64,000 nt of DNA from Thereva unica (lineage: Eukaryota; Arthropoda; Insecta; Diptera; Therevidae). Numbering within the stretch: the first letter of the stretch is position 1; the number at the start of each line of letters is the position of its first letter. Where the stretch lies: contig OX465282.1 in the NCBI GenBank assembly GCA_949987705.1, forward strand, positions 1,290,501 through 1,354,500, in the 5' to 3' direction. The position numbers and the translations under genes are program-made. Positions 23,835 through 36,300 of the stretch are shown here, piece after piece. The notes beneath the pieces were generated by a model. The model saw nothing but the letters and a program-made list of their open reading frames with translations, ran no database searches and was not told the DNA's origin.

Positions 23835-26279
23835 AGACATGGGTCAAAGTGTAGGAGTTGCAGATTGGCCTTCGCCCTTTAGTGACTCCAGAACCTTAGG
23901 GCAGAGCCCAGCCCAGTAGGAGGGTAATTGCGATACCACTCTCTTTTTAATTTTTCTTTTTCTGGGATCCCTGGTGACGTGAATGACGGGAATGTTACCC
24001 CTGCACTATATTGGAGCTTGTGCTACCAAATTTTCTGGCGGGTCTTTGGGCAAAGCGAAGGCTGTCTAGGTCTGCTTCTTGGATCCCTGGTTCCAGGCCG
24101 CCGTCCTGCCTTTGGTCTGTAGGGAAAGAGTTCACAAAAGCGCGGCTCGGGTATGCTCCGTGGGCTCCCTAAATCCTCTTCGGCCCTCCTTGTCTTGGCC
24201 CCAGTGCCGTGCCTGGCCAGCGTTCATTGGCAGGCGGCCACAATAAAAGGCGGCTAAATCGACAAGGAAAGTGCGTCGTAAACGGATAAAGGCTAATCCA
24301 CACATATCCGTAACGATACGGTGCCGATGCTTTTCGTTTCAGTGGCTTCCGTGATGAATTTTTCACTGACATCCAAACAGGATCGCCTTTTTCCGTATTG
24401 GTCGGTGATCAATGTTCAATGAAATCCGACATTTTAGTTTTGAAATTTGGACAGTGGTCTCAAGTGTATCGTGGATTTTAGCGTGGAGAGAGTGGGTTCG
24501 ACCCAGGTGGACTTTTTGGGAAGTGGTCGCACAGAAAAAGGTTTGAGTATATTTCGAATAAGCTTTAGCTAAACTTCTGAAGATGTAGAAGATCTTTTGC
24601 ACCTTGGTAGGATAGTTTTACCAGCCTAGTGAAATAATTTGTATTCGAGTTGGGTCAAAGTGTAGGAGTTGCAGATTGCAGCCCCGGCTACTAGCAGAAA
24701 CAACGACTTCAAACGAATAACAAATCCCAGGCATTAAAATGCTTGTTTGGCGATTTGGAATATGTGGTCATTCCATCGCAGATCCTCGGGTAAAGTTCGG
24801 CACAGAGTGTTTAGTCAGCTTCAGGTTATATTGTATTTGCCCATGCTCAATGACTATGATTGGTGTTTTTGCCAGCAACCCCGTCGTCTTAACCATCCGA
24901 TTTAATGAAACTTGTCCTCATCAGAGTCTTATACCTCTTCAGATTGGGGGAAAATTATGTATAATAGCAAAAATAATTGACCCTAACGCTTCACCATGTT
25001 ATCCCTTTTTGCTCCCAATTCCATATAACCTATCCCAACAGCCTCTTGGCCCAAAACAAGAAATTAATCTTATCCCAAAATTCTTTTCGCAAACAATGTT
25101 ACCGAAGCACACATTTTCCCTTCATCTCAGGTGATCATTAAACTCATGCCTGTATAAATTCCGAACGTATTTTGTTTACTGTTAAAAACATCAACAAATT
25201 TATCAGCAACACCTGTTCCATAAAATTTCCTAGTTATACCCCTAAATGTTCTCCCAAAAAATTTATTACTTTCCCCATACTCCCGTCACTTGCGCCCCCC
25301 ATCCAACAACCAACAAGTGCCGACTGAACTGTTCAACCTTGTGGTAATTAACGAGCTCCACATAAATCTAAAAATTCATTCAATTCTTTATCCCTTCGCT
25401 TCCCTTTTTTATCTTGTTTTTTTTTGTCGGGGATGGAAATTACAGAAAATTCCCCGAAAACAATTCTACCCCATTATTCCAATTTCCTACCCTTCCCCAA
25501 ATGGACGGAATTATTTCGGTGGCCAATTATTAGCCAATTTCAGGGGATGATCAATAGTCGGAGTGATTTAGTGACAATGGAAATACTGTGGACGCAATCG
25601 GGGGGTGGGACTCAGCTCAAAAACAAACAAGGAGACAGGATGAGCAAGGACCATTATTCTACTCCTGTAGATCCGCGCTATTAGGAGGACGGCGACAACA
25701 GCAAAGAAAAACTAAATAAATAAATAAATGTCTGTGGCCGCCTTATTGATTACTTACTTCCGGCTTCGTATAGAAAATACACAGCGAATGCCTTGGGGGA
25801 TCCACACAATTCAACAGCAGCTCCACCAGCAGCAGCAACAGTCCCAGGATATCTTTGTGTTATGCTTTCTCTGTGAGGATCCTTTGTTTGTTGCTTCTTT
25901 AACATCCTTGTAGAGCACAATGTTGCGAGAGATTGCAGGAAGCTTTAAGGCTGCACTTTTAAGATTAATTACTCATTTCCTTGAGTTGCTTCTGGTTAGT
26001 CCTTCGGGGACTATTGTTATACAGTTAAAATGTAAAGGATTTCGTCGTTAACTTCGTAGTTACAGCGTTATTATAGCGAACAAAAGATTTCGTCTCATTG
26101 TTGGTGGGGATGTTAATGAAGTATGAACATACGACTATGAAGTAGTACTGTTCAAGGTGATAGACTTGCAGATTTACATTCTTTGGTTTATCATAAGGAC
26201 TTACTTAAAAATAACAAGGACGATTCATCGCAGAAGTAGTTCAAGCAGATGGCCTCAGCCCTAAAATCGAATAGATCTG
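23835..26279. other. Intergenic, two 28-bp repeats, no gene
   Basis: TGGGTCAAAGTGTAGGAGTT plus eight bases occurs at 23840-23867 and again identically at 24651-24678, bracketing 0.8 kb of unassigned, GC-richer sequence. From 24700 to 26200 the DNA is AT-rich with a CAG-rich patch near 25805-25840. The 131-codon frame at 24739-25134 has no domain and I do not call it a gene. Confidence 0.4.
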
Positions 26280-27520
26280 GTCGTATGGTGCGAGTCCAAC
26301 GCCAGACATACCATTGGGGGAAGCACTGAGAATAACTAACCTAGCAGTAAGTAACCTGGGCTACACCCCAACCTTCGTATTCTCCAGCTCGGAGAATTTC
26401 CAGGGTTAGGAGGATGTCTTGGACATCTGTCTACGGACACTGAAGCATTCAAATGGAGAGTACCACAGATCAAGTACCCTTTTCGGAAGGTAAACCTACA
26501 GGTTGAAGCTCCTGAACCCTAGAAAAACCCAAGAGGGATTGACTGGAAGAAGTGCGGTCAGGTTCTGAGAGCGAGACAGAGAAAAGAATATACGACTTTA
26601 GAAAGACAATCGAAGATAGGGTGTCAACACTTTCTAAAACGCTATCCACACGGCGTGTAAGGTATCCTGCCCAGTAAGACAGCAAAAAACCTTTTCCACG
26701 TGGTGGAATAAAGATTTTTCGAACTTCAGGAAGCTGACAACAGAGATATTGAGTAGTTGATATATACCTACGGGATCTTTGGTAGACCTATAAAGACTGC
26801 CTAAATCCAGACGAGAAAGCCATCGTCTCAGCTAAAAAAGATACTTGGCAGGAGTATTACCAATCTATCGAGAACCCAAAGGACTCTGCAGACTATGAAG
26901 GACTTTCTCCAAAGATCATTCCAGTTCGTCTTTTATAATAGCTTGGACGGCAATCCGTCAGGAAATGGGCAGAGATACTCCTAGATGAGAATTCTGCTAT
27001 TGGTATAAAGGAGAAGGTTCTTTGGGAGATTACTAGCATTCGGTCCGGACGGCATACTATCATGCATGCTGCAGAAATTATCTGAGTTAGTAATATCATG
27101 GCGTGAGTTGCGCGAGGTTCAATCACGTCTCTGTGAGTTAGAGACGGGCGACAAAGACAAATAGGCCGAATAGCCTAACGCAAAGAACTATAGGCCAATT
27201 AGCCTAACATCCTTTGTGCTCAAGTTGGTAGAAAGGGTCATCGACTCTCACATCCGCAAATCGATAGATGTGACTTTACTGCGACCAGTTTAACATGCTT
27301 ATCTCACTGAAACAGCTTCGCAGGAAGTGGTGGGAGCTATCGTAAGAGCCCTACGTTACAAAATATACCCTGGGACATAGAAGTCGCCTTTAACCGGCTT
27401 TCTATCAAATCGATTCAGGTAGCTCTCATCTCTAAGTACAAAATGGGACGGAAAAAATAGGAGCAACAGCTAACCATGCTACCATCCTCCAGGAAAGTCC
27501 TTGATGTTCACTTCCCCGGG
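26280..27520 (+). mobile_element. R1-like non-LTR ORF2 remnant
   Basis: Pieces in order on the + strand. The endonuclease C-terminus 'LAVSNLGYTPTFVFSSSENF ... EDVLDI' is at 26338-26430. The linker with 'STWWNKDF' is near 26700-26725. RT fingers 'KNYRPISLTSFVLKLVERVIDSHIR' are at 27185-27260, then 'QHAYLTE' and 'VVGAIVRALRYK' to about 27365. Frameshifts and stops interrupt it, and it ends before motif A. Related to 11620-12930. Confidence 0.65.
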
Positions 27521-28369
27521 AGTGCACGCAGGTCATGAACCATTTAGGCTAACGCTAAGCACTCTTTCCTCCTCCGAACTATAATCTAACTTAAGTTAAG
27601 TCCATTTAACTGAAGTTATTGAAGACTTAAACTTTAATAAACCACGATACAACATCTTGCCTTAACTTGAGCTGAGTTGTAGCAGAAGGTATTACATCTA
27701 AAAGCCTTTTTATGTTCCGTCCTTGGACATAGGGCTATTAAAGCGACATCCAGATTTTCCTTGGAGTGTTGGAGGTTAATCTGCACTCTCTTACTTCAAT
27801 CACTATATTAATTCATCCAGGTTGGGAGACTCCATTTATGGCATGGGGCTGTCATTCCTCTCCAATATCACTCCAATGATTCCTCATTGATAAGGAGTAA
27901 AACAGAAATGCTAATCCTCTGAGGTACTTCTGCTTTGATGACCGCCCAGTCATTCATCATTGCAATCGCAAGATTTTGAACCTGGAGACACTGAATAAGC
28001 ATCCTGTTTTCCAGTTTTACCTCAGGCAACCAGATACGGGGTCTAGGTTTCCTCGGGATATCCACACCTGGGCTGAGCTTGAGGCTCTTGTCTTCATTTG
28101 CGTCAAGATCTTAATGACTTATTCGACTAGGAGGTCCTTTGAGACCTGGTTTTCGCATCTGATCACCCTAAAGCCTCTGATTACCTGTGAGTAGTCATAG
28201 TAGGGCGTTGGTCCTTCCGTGCCTGAGAGGATGTGGCCCAACACCCCTAAAGCTCTTCCTAAGGGACTCCTTACCTAGCTTAGGTTAGCTATGGCTGAGT
28301 TGCTGATGTTAAGCTCATACACTAAGGTAAAAAGGATAGGCCCAATGTAATGTCATAGTTAACCTGATG
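27521..28369. other. Unassigned, probably repeat-derived
   Basis: No supported exon and no clear family strings in about 850 bp. Confidence 0.35.
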
Positions 28370-29020
28370 TTAAAGTGTCGTTTCTTCGCTAAACCACCTC
28401 GAGGACGTAATGAATCTTCTTAGTTGCGGGATCCCAAACTTCGGGATTTCCGCAAGCGTGCTTAGAAAGAGCTCACCAAAAGCGGTTAGTCTCCTTCTGC
28501 CTAGGGCTGGGAAGTAGCAGAAGAGATGTTGTACACTTTCTTCCTGGTCCGGGCTTTTACAGCTTCGGCAAAAATCGTATGTCCCTATCTGACAGAGTCC
28601 GGTCAGCATTCCCACTATCACGTAGAGGTCTTGCCTCCCGGGGCTCAGTAGTGAAGTTTCCTTCTATATTTCCGTGACCGGGCACCCATACGAAGAATAA
28701 CCAAAAAGAGTGAAAAATAGAATTTTCATGGCCCTTTTGAGGGTACGGAGTAGGGCGGGCAGGCGACGGATCACACTTGCAATATTTGTACCCAGCCAAG
28801 TGTATGTGCTCATCAATATGACTCGAACACTCCACAAACAGCGAGTGCTGACTCCAAGACCGTCTGTATACTGCCTTACCTCACATCCTACCGGAGGTGC
28901 CCCTGCCTGTTCATGAAGCAGACTGAATACGGCGGATCTAATAGAGACAACAAACTTGATAAAACTCACCATGAATAATAGTGTTGAAGGATCAATATAG
29001 AAACCTTTAAAAAAACTTGA
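28370..29020 (-). mobile_element. RNase H end of an R1/Jockey-like non-LTR element
   Basis: On the - strand, 28690-28660 reads 'VWVPGHGNIEGN', the RNase H 'WVPGH.GI.GNE' box. 28600-28370 then reads 'CRSCKSPDQEESVQHLFCYFPALGRRRL', the CCHC-like 'C..C...EE...H.L..CP.L...R' tail that follows RNase H, ending 'LRRFITSSRWF'. Frames shift between the two parts. Upstream (28700-28990) is shared with 54790-54990. Confidence 0.7.
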
Positions 29021-29960
29021 GGATGGAGCACCGCTTAACACTTCTGCCAAAGGTTGCAGGTTGCCTAATGTAGTCCCAGGATCACTCTTCAATGAGGGCA
29101 GCCTCAGTCAGCAAGCCCCGGTTGAGCGCGCTGAGATCAGTTCTTCATTAGAAGAAGATTGCCTTAGAGGCCGCTTGAGAAGACGGGTGGCGCAACCCGA
29201 AAACATTTTAGACGATTTTTGGAAGCTAACGCTTCCAATAAGAATGTTCCTAATAAGAAGAGGGTTAGATCCTCTGGACCATCTTCAGGCCACAATAACT
29301 AGGCAAAGGATGAAGGCTCCAGTCATACAGTTTGAAAAGTATGCCGAAAAGCCTTCAGAAAAGGAGCCCGACGCACCCACAATAACACCTAGAACAGCTC
29401 AAAAGTCGACCTTCTGCCAAATGGCAAGCTGGGTCAGAATGGTCGTGGAACAGAAGACTCCAGTGGCATTAAATAAAAGGATAGGGGTCTTAACCAGGAC
29501 CTTGGCATGCAGGAGTGGAGAATACTCCATAAAGTCCACCGCCCACCAACCACAGATATGACGTTCTCTGAGGACAAAAAAGTCTTTTGACGAGGTGAAA
29601 CAGACAGGAGGCCAAACTGGCCACAAGTTTGGTAGGGCAAAGCTTAACTCCTCCAAGGTTACCAACTGAAGCCTCGCAGCAGTCTGCTTTTGGAATGGGA
29701 GACGTAAGTTGTTCCAGTGTCAGGATTGGGACCATTGCATTTGGCGGGCTGGTAGTAGGGGAGCCTCCTCTAACCACAACATCACTAACTTTAACCCTAA
29801 AACCAGAACCTAAACCCTTAGCGGGGAAATCTCTTTCGCAAAGAGGCTCGCAAAAGGGGGGCAGCATAATCCGATTCCAATATAAAGCTTGTCCAGATGA
29901 ACCTCCATCGCCAAGGCTGCCTCGGCAGTTCGGCAGTGCTCGATGTGATGTGAAAGTGTC
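28700..29960. repeat. 1.2 kb dispersed repeat, copy 1
   Basis: Shares ordered blocks with 54790-56010 in the same orientation. These are the 'GCCAAGTGTATGTGCTCATCAATA' type block at 28796, the 'AATGAGGGCAG' block at 29091, the 'CACCGCCCACCA' to 'GGAGGCCAAA' block at 29537-29615, and the 'GGGAGCCTCCTC' to 'GGGGG' block at 29758-29860. The left part is RNase H-element sequence. The right part is unassigned, and its + frames (29061-29561 and 29629-30039) have no recognised domain. I treat those frames as incidental. Confidence 0.6.
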
Positions 29961-30039
29961 GTCCAAAGGGCGCCGAAAGATAATTTTGCTCTACCCTGAG
30001 ATTAGGCTTGGGTCTGCACTGAGTAGCAGTTTCAAATAA

Positions 30040-30376
30040 AATAAATTACCTATGTATATTCCAATATCAGCTTAATATTACTTTCATAAATACTATTATT
30101 TTAAATCCTAACTCAATTATTATCAATTTTACCGCTCAAAATCCGAATAAATTTTTAAAAAAACGAATCCATGCCACAAGTGTTTCAACACCATCCATTC
30201 CCTAGTAGCAATTTCATTTATTTCATATCCAAACGACAATTGGAACTGATGAAAACAGAACCGCAGAACTGTCAAAATAGATTTGATCCACGTGTGGAGT
30301 GGCAACAAATTGTTTTGATAAAATATTTCTTATTATTTATGTTACAAACATAATTCTCATAAAATAATATTAAAAA
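30040..30376 (+). other. Upstream region of URB2
   Basis: AT-rich, unique-looking 340 bp between the last repeat and the URB2 start codon. It should contain the promoter and 5' UTR. No clear TATA box was chosen; a CACGTG E-box lies 83 bp before the ATG. Confidence 0.4.
30289..30294. promoter_or_regulatory. CACGTG E-box upstream of URB2
   Basis: A perfect palindromic CACGTG within CCACGTGTGG, 83 bp before the start codon. In Drosophila, Myc/Max E-boxes close to the transcription start are characteristic of ribosome-biogenesis genes. The position and gene class fit, but a 6-mer also occurs by chance. Confidence 0.4.
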
Positions 30377-33300
30377 ATGAATGCAGCAACAGGTAAAATT
30401 TAATTTCATATAAAATATTTGAGAATTAATGCGTATTTATTACAATATTTTCAGAGCTACAAAAATGGTTGACAAGACCGAACAAAACATTTTCGGAAAA
30501 TTTAAATTTTGCAATAAAGGCATGGAAATCATCTGAATTAACATTATCATATAAATATGAGATAATGATTAAGTGGTTTACTGCAGAAATAAAAAATATT
30601 AGTAAAAGAGGCAAGGTAGTAGAGATTGATTTTGATCGAATTGAAGAATTTCTCAAGTTGAAATGTGCAACGGGTTTACTAAATGAAATTGTTTTATATA
30701 AAATTCCTGATGCTTTTTTTGATTTAGCAATGACTGGTGTTGTTGATTTAACAAATCGCCGTCTTGTAGAGATTTTACTTATTATATGCGAACATGAAAG
30801 TCTGCAGAAATATCATAGAAGTATGCCGGATAAATATTGTCAATTTTTAGATATTTTATTTTGTCGTTATGGATTATATTTAAAGCATATAGATACATTT
30901 CGACCAGAGTATGAAAGAGAGTTTTTTACACGTTTAATAAATTATGTTAAAGATTTTGTAAAGGCTGTATCAGATAGTAAAGCATTGGGGCAAGATTTTA
31001 CATATTGTCTATCGAATTTAATAAGTGTTATTCTATTGTTAAAGGATAAAAACTTGATATTCTTTAGTGATCTTTTGGATATCGAGAAAACATTGTTTAT
31101 TGATGATGAATTTCTTCTATTAACTCTGCAACAACGTTCAATTTTGGTTATATTACAAAATCTTGAATGTGCTATTTGTAACTTTAGAAGTTTCTCACCA
31201 TTTACACAAAAAATAATACAAGAAATCTTTGAAAAATATCCAGAAATTGATCGATTTAAATCGGAACCAAAAATCTTATTAACAATATCCAGTCATGTAT
31301 TGGATTTATTTAAAAAATATGATGTACATTTAAATTTTGAATATACAACAAACATGACTGCAGCGAAATATTTAAGTGAGAAAATTCAAAATTATGTTGA
31401 TTTATATCATCAGGATCATTTGCTAGAAGTTCTTACATTACTATGTAGTGTAATTAAGCTAAATCCATTGATATTAGAGCATAATATCTTTAATATTACA
31501 ACAAAATGTCTAGTTGCACGAAAGACAAATGATGATTGGATAAAATATGAAGAATTTCTATCATTACTGATGGATATGTTTAAGAAATTAAGTCGGGGTG
31601 AAAAATTGGTTTTATATTTACTAAAATCTGTAAATGAATATCTTAAAACTCATAAGATATCAAAGAATTTAAAAAGAAAATTAAATGGTGATGAGAATGA
31701 AAATCAATCGGAAAAACGGATTAAAATAGATGATAATAAAAGTATTTCCATAATATCTAAAATGAAGACACTAGAAATGACCGAAATAGATTACTATATA
31801 TCAGTTATACGAAATGAATTTAATCAATTCAAACCACCACCACCATCGCAAAAATCTACTATAACAAAAGATAAAACCTGGTCAAATATATCATATGCAT
31901 GGCCACCACATACAGTTGGAGTATCATTCTCTCGATTTATATCAAATTTAATGTCAAAACCATCATTAGTTATCTGGAAAACATTAATATTCTCATTTTC
32001 TGAATGCATCGACAATCTAGACGAATCAACATCATCAAACAACAACCCCGATGAAAATTTACTATTCTTAATCGATTTCAATGCATCACTACTATGCCAA
32101 TATTTTCGTGGCTGTCGTCTATCTGAACAATCTGATAAATTCTGGAATGATATTATAAATAATAAAAATTTAACAAATAATATCTTAAAACGTTACGGAC
32201 AAACACTATTAAAATTTGAACATAACAATCGTACAATGAATGCATTCTTAGAGCTATCATATAATTATGGATATTTTGAATTAATTAACTGGTATTATTG
32301 TCCAGATTCATTAACAAAAGATGTTGCAGAAATATTAAAAACAAAAACTATACATAATTATTTAACACAAAATGAATGGACATTAATTGAGCAAAGAATT
32401 GTTAATTTCGGTAAGAATGAATGTAAAATTGCGATTAATAAGCTTGGAATACAGAAAATTAAGGCGCAAATACTATTTAAGAAACCAACAAACACCGCAA
32501 TAAATATTGAAAATGGTCTACTATCATCAGCACTTACAGATATTGAGCAAGTTAAGGCGATATTTTGTGATCCAAATAATCTCTGGCTAACAGCATACTT
32601 AACAAAAGAACAAATATTACAAATTTGTGATCATTTACTATCTGATGATAATTTTAAAAATATTGAATATATAAAAAATTTCACAAATCTTCCGGAATTT
32701 TTAGAAGTAATTTTATTAAATTTGTATAAATTCATTGCTAGTGATTTTAATACAAAAAAATCAATATTATCAGCTGTAGACTTTGATGGATTATTACTAA
32801 CTAATTCTGATAATGAAAGAATTAAAAATGTTGTTAATTTGTTGAAAGAGAAGAAAGAAAGTTATTCGATTAAGAAATACTCTCCAGATGATGTTAGGCG
32901 TTATTTAGATATAATTATATCAATGCCTGTTGGATTTTGTAATTTATCAACGAAAACTCTTGTTTTTGCACTGCAGTTAGCTTTGTACAGAGATTTATTA
33001 GCAGCTAAAAATGATGAGCTGGCCAGTATATGCCTAAACTTCTTTCCGGGTGAGTACTATATTTTATAAACTTTATTAAAATCACTGGTAACTGCTTAAA
33101 TTTTGTCTATTCAACCTTCACCCTACTACTTTGGCCTATTGAAATATATCAAAACTTACTGTCCCGCATTGTTAGCTTAGCCTTGTAAATATAACTGGTT
33201 ATGTTAGTTGCCTCCGACCGTAAGGTTGGTCGTATCGAACTGCGCGTCGTCCATCGAATACTTCACGCATAATAACGTTGATCACAACATTGAAGAGAAG

Positions 33301-36300
33301 TGGCGAAGAAAGTCCCTCCGTCGGACATCCGCTTGAATCGGGAACTCTTCGGAAAAGTTGTTTCGAATTCGAATACTGCTAGTTTAGCTATCGTACGACG
33401 CTTGGTGAAGCTGGATGATTTTCAATGGCACGTGTTCGGTTTCCAAGGCTCTCCACCAGCGGTTCCAATCGATGCAATCGAAAGCGGTTTGAAATCGATG
33501 AAAACGACGACAGTTCTTTCTTCAATTAGTTAACGAAGAGCGAATATTTGATCAATGCGGGGGTTTATATTCCACTTGTCATTTCCAGCTTGTTTGCTCT
33601 CGATGTTTCTGTAGCCTCAATTGTATGATTTTCGTAAATACTTTGCTAATACCGCCTTAATTCTTGCATTCCGGACTGTCGCCTTTCTTCAAAATTAGCA
33701 CGACGATTGCTTTTCTCCACGCCGACGGGACACAATCCGAATGTCATATGTGTGTTAGAAGGTCATGGAGTCGTTGTGATAAGAGATCACCTCCGGCTTT
33801 GATCATCTCGGGGCTTACTTGGTCTATTCCCGGCGCTTTTCCATTTTTCAGCGATTTTATTGCCGTTTTAACCTAATTATCGGTTCAGTATCGAGAAACT
33901 TATACGTCGGCTGTTCGATAATCGAGCGTTTGAGTGCTGGACCTTGTGTCGGATCGTGGATGTACAGCTGGTGGAAAAATTCTCTCCACCGTTACAGCCG
34001 CCCATGGGAAGAGGTCGCGAAAGCACCCTCCGATTAATTGTTGATGTTGTTTTTTCCTTATTCCTCTTTATTTCTTATGTTGAAGGCTGACCACATAAAA
34101 AAATATTATCTTCGAAAATGATAGACACCCAATTATTTATAATATCTAAATTAAATTTTCAGATATTCTCCGTTTTGAGCCACCAATTGATATATTCAAA
34201 TATTTCGACATTGATATGCTAATGACAATTTTCCCACCAACAAAATCCCCTCAACTATATGAATTAATATTTAGCGGCATAAAAAGGACTATCAAAAATA
34301 CTGAAAAATGTCTAACAAAAATCGTAGCCCTTCTAAAAGCCGACAACAATTCATTAACCGATGATAATTTAAAGCTGTGTATTATATTAATTGAGTCATT
34401 ATCAAATCAATCGATTAAACAATGTAAATCTCATCTGAAAGACATTCTGTCATTATACGGAGAACATATAATGAAATATTTCAATAGTGGTGGTAAACAT
34501 AAGCCTGAAGAAGATAAAGAGTTTGTTAAGAAATCTCTTCCTGCTTTTACGACATATTTACATTCGGTATTATCAAAACTTTCTAAAGAAGATGATATCG
34601 ATGAAGATTTCCGTAAAATATGTAAAATATACATTGGATATTCGGTAAGGACATTTATTATATAATTCAACAAAAGTATTTCAATTTTCTATATTTAGAT
34701 TGACTGTCAGGATTCTCACTCGATAAAACTTATTAATGCAGCTTTACAACATCGGGAAATTTTACATTTTGATTCTGATGAAATACAATTTGTTTTAAAG
34801 AAATATTGGGATGAACTGCAAGAAGATTTAATAAATAACAAAGAAAATATTGATAATGCAGAAGCTATTATTAAATTAGTGGTTTATAGCAGAACACCGG
34901 AAGAATTTGCACGGATTTTATCTGAAATAGAGGTTTGTATTTAACCATTTTGTTTTTCTTTTTATCAATTGCATTTTATGTATTTGTATTACAGGACTCG
35001 CAAAAGGAAAATATTGATTATATGAGTAAAGTTTACTGCCAAATATCTAAATGTCATTTGAGTAATGCAAAAGGTTTAGTAAGTATCGCTTTCATATATC
35101 TATATGCTCTATTCATTATTTTTACATTCACTGTTTAAATTCTTATTCTTTGATCCGTTAGCTGTCGGTCCGAGCTGCAATGGATACGCTGCTGTCGGTG
35201 CCGCTGAGTCTCGAGCTCCATTCACGATGCGTTTCCATTCTCTACCATTGTTGGCATTGTCTCGAGCCTCGATAACTGATAATAGCTGATTCTTTAAGTT
35301 GCCCTCGATATTCTTTAGCCAGGTTTTTTTTCTTCGGTGCCGATCAATGAATTCTCCAGTCTGTCGGACGGTCTCAAGAGAAGTTTACGTGGCAAGCGGC
35401 TATCATTCCAAGAAACAGTGTAAAATTGCTAAAAAAACTGGGTTAAATTAAGTAAAACATGTTTCTCCACTAAAGACTCCTATTCACTTAAGGCCGCCGG
35501 CAGGCCAGGTCGGCAGGTAAGGCCCGATGAAGGCCACACCATACTCAGTCTGAATGAGCGATGAGCCTCTCTTATCCTAGTTAGTAATATATAAAACAAA
35601 ATTTTGCCCACAGTAGATAATAAACAGATGGCCTTCTAGTTGTCACATATTGTTAGGTTCCCCTTTTTTGGCATTTTGACCTTCTGCCCAATCCTCCGGA
35701 AAGTATAGGTGTTCCATGCTTTTTCCCAGGATTGGTTGTAGTGCATCTGCTATGAGACTTGAGTCGGCTTACAACAATTCTGGCGGGTTTGCCATCTTTT
35801 CCAGCTGCTTTACCTTTGGCCATTGCATGAATTGCGGTTACTATTGCTGTTTTGGATGGTGCACAGGTAGTGATTCTTAGTGGCTGTGCATTATTGCTAC
35901 TTTCGCGAGGTTCCTGTGCAAATGAGCCACTCAGGGCGGCGAAGAAGTAATCTCCCCCTCTTTGGAATTTCTCCTCGTCGCTGTACAGCATCCTATCATC
36001 CGCACTCTTAACCGCATGCATTTTAGTAAAGTGCTTTCCCGAGAGCTGTTTAGTAATTTGGTAAAGCACTTTACTATTGCCTGTGTTTGTCGCGTTTTCG
36101 ACTTTTCTGTGAGCTCGTTTATCTGCAGCCTTTGATCACGCCCCGGACGCTTCTTTTTAACTCCCGGTGTAATTGGGAGTATTCTTGTGCAACTTGATGG
36201 CGTTTGTCCGGGGCTTGTAGAGTTCACGTTATTTTTGAGGGCTCTTCTGCGTTCTATTTTTTGCCATGTTGTGTCCGAGATCCAGTGTTGCTGTTTTTTT

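Noticed and set aside
24739..25134. 131-codon open frame as a gene
   Set aside because: No domain, no signal peptide, no splice context; AT-rich intergenic DNA produces frames of this size here.
29061..29561. 166-codon + strand frame as a host gene
   Set aside because: It lies within a dispersed repeat that recurs at 54790-56010, where the frame is broken.
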